This document shows positions 1-6,679 of a stretch of DNA of 37,573 bases, in pieces (positions within the stretch are counted from its first letter, which is position 1; every line of letters starts with the position of its first letter). The position numbers and the translations under genes were made by a program. A model generated the notes under the pieces. That model saw nothing but the letters and a program-made list of their open reading frames with translations. It did not search any database and had not been told where the DNA came from. The stretch is from UBA4717 sp045577925. GTDB lineage: Bacteria > Bacillota > Clostridia > Oscillospirales > CAG-272. The DNA is taken from NCBI GenBank assembly GCA_045577925.1, contig JAZNJH010000002.1, positions 1 through 37,573 on the forward strand, given 5' to 3'.

Positions 1-25
1 TGAAGTGACCCCCAAAGTTTAGACA
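1..25. repeat. IS left terminal inverted repeat
   Basis: The sequence begins TGAAGTGACCCCCAAAG and pairs with the inverted copy at 1284-1308. It is the end downstream of orfB. Confidence 0.85.
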
Positions 26-36
26 AAAATTAAATA

Positions 37-837
37 TTAACTTGCTTGTGAATGAGTTCGGTACTGTACCGGACTCATTCCTTTTAGTTTCATGGAAATT
101 CTTTCGTTATTGTAGTAATCAATATACCTTTTCAATTCATCAATGAAAGCGTTAACGCTTTCAAATTTTTCGCCGTAAAACATTTCAACCTTTAATCTAC
201 CGAAAAAGTTTTCCATAGCTCCGTTATCCATACAGTTACCTTTTCGTGACATACTTTGTTTGATGTTGTGTTCTTTTAGCAGTCGTTGATATTCGGAATG
301 CTGATATTGCCAACCTTGATCCGAATGGAATAAAGGCGTTGCATTATTTGGAAGTTTTTCAAACAGTCCGCTTAACATTTCCCTTACTTGCCACAAATCA
401 GGATGTAATGAAATGGAATATGATATAATTTCCCGATTGAACAAGTCCATTACAGGAGATAAATATACTTTCTCATTGCAAACGTTGAACTGTGTAACAT
501 CTGTTGTTAGTTTTTCAAAAGGCTTGTTAGCGGAGAATTCACGGTTCAAAAGATTGTCTGCAACCTTACCAACTTGACCTTTGTAGGAATGATATTTCTC
601 GTTTTTGCGTTGTTTTCCCTTTAATCCAAGGCTTTTCATCAGCTTTTGAACAGTTTTGTGATTTATTCCGTATCCTCTGTTCCGCATAATTGCAAGTACT
701 CTGCGATAACCGTATCGTTCCTTGTGTTCTGTGAAAATTGCCGTTATCTCTTTCTTTTCAGCTTCGTACTTGTCTGTTATTGGATTCTTTAAGTAGTAAT
801 AGTATGTACTTCTTGCCATACCAGACAATTTCAACAA
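37..837 (-). CDS. IS3-family transposase OrfB (catalytic, rve integrase core)
   Basis: This is the catalytic half of the transposase. It carries an HTH_21-like N-terminal part (HKERYGYRR) and an RNase H-like integrase core with the DDE residues in TTDVTQF, FHSDQGWQYQ and GAMENFFGRLK. The first possible start is TTG at 837, but the frame stays open upstream into orfA (the product would read through residues such as ISELRQRYPLKDLLK), in the -1 frame relative to orfA. The sequence AAAAAG at 882-887, read AAA AAG in the orfA frame, is a plausible slippery site. The functional product is therefore probably an OrfAB fusion rather than a protein started at 837. Confidence 0.9.
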   Translation of the reverse strand: MLKLSGMARSTYYYYLKNPITDKYEAEKKEITAIFTEHKERYGYRRVLAIMRNRGYGINHKTVQKLMKSLGLKGKQRKNEKYHSYKGQVGKVADNLLNREFSANKPFEKLTTDVTQFNVCNEKVYLSPVMDLFNREIISYSISLHPDLWQVREMLSGLFEKLPNNATPLFHSDQGWQYQHSEYQRLLKEHNIKQSMSRKGNCMDNGAMENFFGRLKVEMFYGEKFESVNAFIDELKRYIDYYNNERISMKLKGMSPVQYRTHSQAS

Positions 838-872
838 GTCTTTCAGCGGATATCTTTGCCTTAATTCAGAGA

Positions 873-1262
873 TTATTTCTGCTTTTTGCCGTTCTTTCGC
901 TCTTCCGCAAGAACTAAGGCACTCAGCTTTTTTAAGTACTCTATCTCCATTCGCAGACGTTGATTCTCGGCTATTAAATCTTCTTCAACCTTTTTATCAA
1001 GCTTGGGTGGGCGACCTCTTTTCTTATCGCTTAACGGATTTCCTCTGCCTCGTCTTTCTTTCATCAGACCTTCGGCTCCTTCTTCTAAATATATGCGTTC
1101 CCACCGTTGCAATGTTTGTAGTGCTCCGCCATATGAATTATTTACTAAATCGTATTTTCGTGCAGTTTCTTTATATCCCAACTTGTGTTCACGCATATCC
1201 ATTATAACAGATATTTTGAATTCTGACGAGTATTTTCTTTGATTTTGTCCTTTTTTTGCCAT
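873..1262 (-). CDS. IS3-family transposase OrfA (DNA-binding helix-turn-helix)
   Basis: A protein of 129 residues beginning MAKKGQNQRKYSSEFK. It has an HTH_Tnp_1-type domain in its first 70 residues, a KRGRPPKLDKK basic hinge, and a C-terminal leucine-rich coiled coil (ENQRLRMEIEYLKKLSAL) typical of OrfA dimerisation. The ATG at 1262 is preferred to the upstream TTG because a GGAGGT ribosome site lies about 10 bases before it, inside the region of the right terminal repeat. The last codons contain the AAAAAG slip site leading into orfB. Confidence 0.88.
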   Translation of the reverse strand: MAKKGQNQRKYSSEFKISVIMDMREHKLGYKETARKYDLVNNSYGGALQTLQRWERIYLEEGAEGLMKERRGRGNPLSDKKRGRPPKLDKKVEEDLIAENQRLRMEIEYLKKLSALVLAEERKNGKKQK

Positions 1263-1283
1263 AAAAATATGCACCTCCAAAAG

Positions 1284-1308
1284 TGTCTAACTTTTGGGGT
1301 GCATATCA
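1284..1308. repeat. IS right terminal inverted repeat
   Basis: Read inward on the minus strand it begins TGATATGCACCCCAAAAG. It matches the left repeat at 19 of 25 positions and lies just upstream of orfA. Confidence 0.85.
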
Positions 1309-1332
1309 ATGGCATCCTTTTTTATTATATTA

Positions 1333-2439
1333 TCAGTACGGAAGCTCTTTATATCCCTTCCAACCGTCGATATATCTTGCAAGAATTATGTAGTCGATAA
1401 CAGAAACCTCGCCGTCATCGTCAACATCGGCTCTGTCTTCAAAATCTTCCATATCATAATTCTTCTGGTTTGAAAGGCAGTTTCTCAAAATCCTGAGGTC
1501 TGCAGAATTTATCTTGTCATCCTCGTTAAGATCGCCGTACTTGACCTTCTTATTTGAGCTTGAATTTGTGTTGCCCGGTGTGTTGTCGCTTATCCAGTCG
1601 TCTTCGTCTGTTTCTTCATCCTCTGCAACACCGTATTCATAGTCATCGCCGTCATACTCTTCAACGTTATAGGTTCTCCAAACACCCTTTGTAAAGCCTG
1701 CCGCACCGTCCATATAGTAAATGTACAAGTCGTCTGTATCCTCAAATACAGGTCCGTTTGAATCCTTGAGTGTGGGCGCGTCTCCAAGGAAATACATCTC
1801 TTCAAGATCTACGCAGCCTACGAATGAACCTTCTCCCAGCTCTGTAACAGAATACGGGATTACGATCTCATAAAGCGATGCGCAATCATAAAAGGCTTTT
1901 GAACGAATTCTTGTCGGTGCTTCAGGCATATTTACCTTTTCAAGGCTTACGCATCCATAGAACGTACCTGTGTTAACCGAGCTCAGGTCAGACGGAAGCG
2001 TTACCTTTTCAAGCCCTGCACAGTTTTCAAAAACATACGTACCCATGCTTGTAATTGTGTTAGGCAAGCTAACCTGTTCAAGTAACTTACATTCAGCAAA
2101 AACACGGTCGCCGAGCGACTTTACCGTTCTCGGAACTGTAACTATTTCAGCCTTTGTAAGACCATAAAAAGCATAATCTCCCAAGGATTTAACGCCGCTT
2201 TTGATCGTTATCTCTGTAATTAAGCTTCTGTATGAATACCAGGGCGCTCTCTTGCCCGAAGCAAGCTCAAAGTCAGGCATTTCGGCTGTTCCGCTTATAA
2301 CAAGCTCGCCGTCATCGTATATCTTCCACGTAAGATCTTCTGTTGTGCCCTCGTATTTAACGTCCGCAGCAGATACGCTCGTTACTAAAAGAAGCGCTAC
2401 GATAAGAGAAATAAAAAGTGCAAAAGTAAATTTTTTCAT
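1333..2439 (-). CDS. Secreted BspA-type leucine-rich-repeat protein with C-terminal dockerin
   Basis: A protein of 368 residues. Residues 1-25 form a signal peptide (KKFTFALFISLIVALLLV, then SVSAA). Residues about 80-225 hold BspA/LRR_5-type repeats (units like FENCAGLEKVTLPS and FYDCASLYEIVIP). An acidic linker (about 260-298) follows. Residues 301-360 form a type I dockerin with two calcium-loop repeats, GDLNEDDKINSADLRILRN and ADVDDDGEVSVIDYIILAR. Dockerins bind cohesin modules of cellulosome scaffoldins, so this protein is probably displayed on the cell surface or in a complex; the ligand of the LRR part is unknown. The ATG at 2439 has an AGAAAGGA ribosome site. It starts 33 bp after pgsA and may be co-transcribed. 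No clear terminator lies between its stop and the IS. Confidence 0.88.
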   Translation of the reverse strand: MKKFTFALFISLIVALLLVTSVSAADVKYEGTTEDLTWKIYDDGELVISGTAEMPDFELASGKRAPWYSYRSLITEITIKSGVKSLGDYAFYGLTKAEIVTVPRTVKSLGDRVFAECKLLEQVSLPNTITSMGTYVFENCAGLEKVTLPSDLSSVNTGTFYGCVSLEKVNMPEAPTRIRSKAFYDCASLYEIVIPYSVTELGEGSFVGCVDLEEMYFLGDAPTLKDSNGPVFEDTDDLYIYYMDGAAGFTKGVWRTYNVEEYDGDDYEYGVAEDEETDEDDWISDNTPGNTNSSSNKKVKYGDLNEDDKINSADLRILRNCLSNQKNYDMEDFEDRADVDDDGEVSVIDYIILARYIDGWKGYKELPY

Positions 2440-2472
2440 GATTTTTTTCCTTTCTGTGCTTTTATAATTTAC

Positions 2473-3060
2473 TTAATCGTTTGAGTCAATACCGGGAAGA
2501 TAAGCTAAAAGATAGTCAATTCCCGACCAGAGTGTCATGACTGTCATTACAGCCATCGTTATATATGACAGAGGGTGGTACGCCTCGAAAAACGGTATTT
2601 TGCCAAACACGACCGGCTCAAGTATAAGCGTTACGATGCAAACTATCTGAGAAACCGTTTTAACCTTGCCAAGCCAGCTTGCCGCAATTACCTTGCCGCT
2701 ACCCTTAACAACCAAAAGCCTCATCGACGTTACCGCAAGCTCTCTGAAGAAAACAACCGTTGCAACTATAACAAACCCCTTTAAATAGGTGTATTTGGCA
2801 AGCATCGTAATGAGCGCGCCGAAAACAAGGAATTTATCGGCAAGCGGATCAATGAACTTTCCGAAATTGGTTATAAGGTTGTATTTTCTCGCGATCATAC
2901 CGTCTATCATGTCGGTTAGCGACGCGATAACGAAAATTGCCGCCGCCACTATTCTTGAAATATCATCTCCGAATACGGGGCATGCTATGAAGAACATAAA
3001 GAAGGGAACGAGTATTATCCTGAAAATCGATAATTTGTTTGGTAGATTCATTTTCATCAT
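2473..3060 (-). CDS. pgsA: CDP-diacylglycerol-glycerol-3-phosphate 3-phosphatidyltransferase
   Basis: A membrane enzyme that transfers a phosphatidyl group from CDP-diacylglycerol to glycerol-3-phosphate, the committed step to phosphatidylglycerol. The CDP-alcohol phosphotransferase signature D-G-x2-A-R-x8-G-x3-D-x3-D is fully present (DGMIARKYNLITNFGKFIDPLAD), with several hydrophobic helices around it. The open frame extends upstream, but GAGGGGG at 3066-3072, overlapping the rimO stop, is placed correctly for ATG at 3060 (or 3057). This gives about 195 residues beginning MMKMNLPNKLSIFR. It follows rimO with a 10-bp gap, as in many Firmicutes where pgsA lies near recA. Identity is firm; the exact start is not. 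Confidence 0.93.
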   Translation of the reverse strand: MMKMNLPNKLSIFRIILVPFFMFFIACPVFGDDISRIVAAAIFVIASLTDMIDGMIARKYNLITNFGKFIDPLADKFLVFGALITMLAKYTYLKGFVIVATVVFFRELAVTSMRLLVVKGSGKVIAASWLGKVKTVSQIVCIVTLILEPVVFGKIPFFEAYHPLSYITMAVMTVMTLWSGIDYLLAYLPGIDSND

Positions 3061-3070
3061 CACTTCCCCC

Positions 3071-4429
3071 TCACATAACTTCGCCAACAAGGTCGTAATC
3101 ACAAACGTCGGTGATCTTTACCTTTACGAAATCGCCGGGTGTGTAAAGCCCGCGCTTTGCAACAAAATAAACCTTGGAATCTATGTCGGGCGCATCCGCA
3201 TAGCTTCGCGCCGCATACGCTTCTGCAACCTCATCATAGCCCTCAACAAGCACTTCAAGCGTGCTGCCGATACGCTTTTCATTAACAGCCGCGTTTATTT
3301 CAAGCTGCATTTTCATGATAATATCGTATCTGTCCTGCTTCAGCTGCTCGTCTATCTGATCATCAAAATCATACGCCGGCGTGTCCTCTTCCTTTGAATA
3401 GGTAAACGCGCCGAAATGCTCAAGCTTCATTTCTTTAACAAATTCGCAAAGCTTTGTGAAATCCTCATCTGTTTCGCCTGGGAAGCCTACTATTGCCGTC
3501 GTTCTGATAACTACATCGGGTATCTCACGCCTTAGCTTTTCAAAAACCCCTCGAATCAGCGCGCTGTCCCCGTGCCTGTTCATTCTTTCAAGCACAGGAT
3601 CGGATATGTGCTGTATCGGAAGATCCATGTATTTTACTATTTTATCATTTTTCTTTATAACCTCGATAAGCTCGTCTGTTATCTTATCGGGGTAGCAGTA
3701 AAGGATCCTTATCCACGGTATATCGGTTTCATCGCAAAGCCTTTGTAACAGCTCTGCAAGCGCGTATTTACCGTAAAGATCAACTCCGTATCTCGTCGTA
3801 TCCTGCGCAACGATGCAAAGCTCTTTTAGCTCTCCACTCTCTGATATCTCCTTCGCCTCTGCGATTATATCCTCCATCGGTCTGCTTCTGAAGCTGCCTC
3901 TAATAGAGGGTATCGCGCAGTAGCTGCACTTGTTATCGCAGCCCTCTGCTATCTTTAAGTACGCCGTATACTCGGGCGTTGTGATTATTCTCTCTCCGCC
4001 GAGCTTTACCGTGTTTTTGTCGTTATATTCGGAAAATTTTCTTCCATTTGCAACTTCGCCAACAGCCTTGCAGATCGAGTGTATCGAGCCAACACCAAGC
4101 AGTGCGTCTACCTCGGGAAGCTCCTTGAAGATCTCATCTCTGTATCTTTGTGCAAGGCATCCCGTAACGACGATTCCCTTGAGCGTATGATGTTGTTTTA
4201 GCCACGCTATGTCGAGTATGTTGTCGATAGCTTCCTTTTTTGCGCTTTCAATAAACGCGCACGTGTTGATAATAATAATATCTGCCTCGGTTTCCTCTGA
4301 AACTATCTCATAGCCCTCGTCGTAAAGCTCCTTCAGCATTACTTCAGTATCAAGCTGATTCTTCGGGCAACCGAGCGATACAAAACCAACCTTTAACTGC
4401 CCGTTTGCTTTATTATTCAATATAACCAT
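3071..4429 (-). CDS. rimO: Ribosomal protein S12 methylthiotransferase RimO
   Basis: A radical-SAM enzyme that adds a methylthio group to a conserved aspartate of ribosomal protein S12. An N-terminal UPF0004 domain has cysteines 21, 57 and 91 for the second iron-sulfur cluster. The radical-SAM cluster motif CxxxCxxC is at Cys164, Cys168 and Cys171 (GCDNKCSYCAIP). A TRAM domain forms the C-terminus from about residue 390. The length of 452 is normal for the family. The GGAAAGGA ribosome site abuts the ATG at 4429, so TTG at 4420, nine bases from the site, is an alternative start. The stop overlaps the pgsA ribosome site, suggesting coupled translation. Confidence 0.94.
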   Translation of the reverse strand: MVILNNKANGQLKVGFVSLGCPKNQLDTEVMLKELYDEGYEIVSEETEADIIIINTCAFIESAKKEAIDNILDIAWLKQHHTLKGIVVTGCLAQRYRDEIFKELPEVDALLGVGSIHSICKAVGEVANGRKFSEYNDKNTVKLGGERIITTPEYTAYLKIAEGCDNKCSYCAIPSIRGSFRSRPMEDIIAEAKEISESGELKELCIVAQDTTRYGVDLYGKYALAELLQRLCDETDIPWIRILYCYPDKITDELIEVIKKNDKIVKYMDLPIQHISDPVLERMNRHGDSALIRGVFEKLRREIPDVVIRTTAIVGFPGETDEDFTKLCEFVKEMKLEHFGAFTYSKEEDTPAYDFDDQIDEQLKQDRYDIIMKMQLEINAAVNEKRIGSTLEVLVEGYDEVAEAYAARSYADAPDIDSKVYFVAKRGLYTPGDFVKVKITDVCDYDLVGEVM

Positions 4430-4457
4430 TCCTTTCCGGGTAATTATGGTGTTTGTT

Positions 4458-4955
4458 TTATTCTTCTTTTGTATTATTTATTGCTTCTCTTATCTCTGAG
4501 AGAGTAAACCCCCGCCGCATAAGCGACGATATCGCCTTATCTCTTGATTTTTTATCCGAAAGGTCAGCTTTTTTCTTTATAAGCTGCTCACGGCATATCT
4601 CATCAAAGTCGATGCCGCCAAAAACCGCCTCTGAATTATCCAAAAGAGTTTTTTTAGCAAAGCCCTTCTTATAAGCCTCTGTCTCAATACGCCGTCTTCC
4701 CCAGCCTTTTTTGAGTGCACAAAAATTGCAGAATCTCTCAAAATAGGCTTTTTCGTTTATATACCCTCTTTTGACAAGGTACTTCAGCACCTCGTTTATT
4801 TCGTCGCTTTCAAAGCCATTTTCACTCAGCTTCTCGCGCATCGATTTTAAGGTATGATCCGAATAGGAAAGATATACCATAGCCTTTTCACGAACGCGGC
4901 AAAAAGACTCGGATTCCTTATATATACCCTCAAGAGTTAAATCAATTTCTTTCAT
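4458..4955 (-). CDS. recX: Regulatory protein RecX
   Basis: RecX binds RecA filaments and restrains recombinase activity. The 165-residue protein has the repeated three-helix layout of the family: short N-terminal helices, YLSYSDHTLKSMREKLSENGF, then YLVKRGYINEKAYFERF, GWGRRRIETEAYKKGF and a C-terminal SLMRRGFTLSEIREAI. It starts 11 bp after recA. No good ribosome site precedes the ATG at 4955, so expression probably depends on coupling to recA, keeping RecX low relative to RecA. Confidence 0.92.
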   Translation of the reverse strand: MKEIDLTLEGIYKESESFCRVREKAMVYLSYSDHTLKSMREKLSENGFESDEINEVLKYLVKRGYINEKAYFERFCNFCALKKGWGRRRIETEAYKKGFAKKTLLDNSEAVFGGIDFDEICREQLIKKKADLSDKKSRDKAISSLMRRGFTLSEIREAINNTKEE

Positions 4956-4966
4956 ATGTATGAAAT

Positions 4967-6085
4967 TTATTCAATATCTTCGCCGGCTTCAAGAAGCTTT
5001 ATATCAAATTCGTCATCGTAATCATTATTTCCAAACGACTGCTCGCCGATAGAATCCGTCGCGCTCATTTTCTCTTTTATAGCCGCTTCAACAACTGCAA
5101 GCTTTTCAGGGTTTGATTCAAAATACTTCTTTACGTTTTCACGTCCCTGACCGATTCTCTCGCCCTCATACGAGAACCACGAGCCGCTTTTCTTAATTAT
5201 CTCAAGCGCACATCCAACGTCAACGACCTCGCCTGTTTTTGATACTCCCTTACCGTAGATAATATCAAATTCCGCAGTCTTGAAGGGCGCGGCAACCTTG
5301 TTTTTAACAACCTTGCACTTAACGCGGCTGCCTATTATTTCCGAGCCGTTTTTGATAACGTCTGCTTTTCTTATGTCTATTCTGACAGAAGTGTAGAATT
5401 TAAGCGCACGTCCGCCCGTTGTAGTTTCGGGGTTACCGTACATAACGCCGATCTTTTCACGAAGCTGATTTATAAAAATTATTATACAGTTTGATTTTGA
5501 AACGATACCCGCAAGCTTTCTCATAGCCTGAGACATAAGCCTTGCCTGCTGACCAACGTGGGACGAGCCCATATCGCCGTCGATCTCCGCCTGGGTTACA
5601 AGTGCCGCAACCGAGTCTACAACAATAATGTCAATAGCGCCCGAAAGCACGAGCTTTTCGGCTATTTCAAGAGCGTCTTCACCGCTACCCGGCTGGCTGA
5701 CGAGCAAATTGTCTATGTCCACACCGATATTTTTTGCGTAAATGGGATCGAGCGCGTGCTCAGCGTCAATGTAAGCCGCTTCTCCGCCCATTTTCTGCAC
5801 CTCGGATACCATGTGAAGTGCAACGGTAGTCTTACCCGAGGATTCAGGACCGAATATTTCTATAATTCTTCCGCGCGGTATACCGCCGACTCCAAGAGCA
5901 AGGTCAAGAGTAAGCGAGCCTGTCGGAACAGTCTGTACGTCCATAGCCGCGCTTCCCATTCTCATGATAGCTCCCTCGCCAAAATCCTTTTCTATTTGCG
6001 AAATTGCGCTCTCAAGCGCTTTTTTCTTTCCTGCTGCATCAAGCGATTCAGGCTTTTTGGGTGTTTGCTTTTTTTCCTTAGCCAT
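4967..6085 (-). CDS. recA: Recombinase RecA
   Basis: The homologous-recombination and SOS co-protease protein. Walker A is GPESSGKT at residues 79-86; Walker B lies in IDIIVVDSVAAL; the DNA-binding loop region reads QAMRKLAGIVSKSNCIIIFINQLREKIGVMYGNPETTTGG. The length of 372 and the acidic C-terminal tail are typical. A GAAAGGGA ribosome site precedes the ATG. It is followed by recX and preceded by a lipoprotein gene 27 bp away, not by its own clear promoter. No SOS-type GAAC-N4-GTTC operator was seen in that short gap. It may be transcribed from upstream in the gyrA unit, or from a promoter inside the lipoprotein gene. Confidence 0.97.
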   Translation of the reverse strand: MAKEKKQTPKKPESLDAAGKKKALESAISQIEKDFGEGAIMRMGSAAMDVQTVPTGSLTLDLALGVGGIPRGRIIEIFGPESSGKTTVALHMVSEVQKMGGEAAYIDAEHALDPIYAKNIGVDIDNLLVSQPGSGEDALEIAEKLVLSGAIDIIVVDSVAALVTQAEIDGDMGSSHVGQQARLMSQAMRKLAGIVSKSNCIIIFINQLREKIGVMYGNPETTTGGRALKFYTSVRIDIRKADVIKNGSEIIGSRVKCKVVKNKVAAPFKTAEFDIIYGKGVSKTGEVVDVGCALEIIKKSGSWFSYEGERIGQGRENVKKYFESNPEKLAVVEAAIKEKMSATDSIGEQSFGNNDYDDEFDIKLLEAGEDIE

Positions 6086-6112
6086 CTGTTAGTTCCCTTT
6101 CATAATAAACGA

Positions 6113-6679
6113 TCAAAGTACGGAAGAATCAAGCTTCCACTTGCCGTCATCATTAACAACAACAAACGTTTCCGCTTCCTTACTGCCGTCAGTATAGATC
6201 ATCGTGATTTCTATCTCTGCCATAAATCTGTTTGATTTTATAATTTTTATACTGTCGTATATCGGCTCTCTTTCAAGTATCTGAGATTCGTACGAGGTGT
6301 CAACGAAAAGAAAACCCTCTTTTGATTCAAGATACCTCGGAGATATGTCTCCACCCTCGTAGGTTATATTATTAAGTGCCGTCATATAAAGTACAGTCTC
6401 ATATTCCTTGGAGAAAACCTTTGCAAATGCCGCCTTCAGCTCATCTACCGACTGATACGGCGCGTCTTCTGATACACAAACGTATCCCTCTCTTATAGAC
6501 TCTGCACGGTCGGTTTCTGTATTAAGTCCCTTACCGTATACAATATCGAGAAGTATCCGTCCCTCTTTTATAAGACCGGGTAATTCTCCCATAAGCGCCT
6601 CTTTGTCAGCGACCGAGCATGACACGAGCGAAAAAGCGAGAGCTATTGCAAGTATTATAGGAACAATTCTTTTTATCAT
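6113..6679 (-). CDS. Hypothetical lipoprotein between gyrA and recA
   Basis: A 188-residue protein I do not recognise. Residues 1-20 form a lipoprotein signal peptide ending in the lipobox LVSC, with lipidated Cys21. The mature part (about 168 residues) alternates short helices and strands. It ends with a likely beta sheet (RFMAEIEITMIYTDGSKEAETFVVVNDDGKWKLDSSVL), which resembles the C-terminal strand hairpin of NTF2-like or DUF4878-type extracellular domains, though I cannot assign it. The ATG overlaps the gyrA stop as ATGA (6676-6679), so it is translationally coupled to gyrase subunit A and precedes recA by 27 bp. A surface lipoprotein in a topology and repair operon is unexpected. Confidence 0.75.
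   Translation of the reverse strand: MIKRIVPIILAIALAFSLVSCSVADKEALMGELPGLIKEGRILLDIVYGKGLNTETDRAESIREGYVCVSEDAPYQSVDELKAAFAKVFSKEYETVLYMTALNNITYEGGDISPRYLESKEGFLFVDTSYESQILEREPIYDSIKIIKSNRFMAEIEITMIYTDGSKEAETFVVVNDDGKWKLDSSVL

Larger units (their letters stand above)
1..1308 (-). mobile_element. IS3-family (IS150-like) insertion sequence, complete
   Basis: A 1308-bp element bounded by imperfect terminal inverted repeats of 25 bp (positions 1-25 and 1284-1308; 19 of 25 match, both ending TG...CA). It contains orfA and orfB in the arrangement typical of IS3-family elements that make a transposase by -1 frameshifting. It lies 24 bp beyond the stop codon of the dockerin gene and has the same orientation. 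The left flank is outside the window, so the target-site duplication cannot be checked. Both reading frames are intact, so the copy could be active. Confidence 0.9.

Noticed and set aside
6086..6112. SOS box upstream of recA
   Set aside because: No GAAC-N4-GTTC operator was seen in the 27-bp gap.
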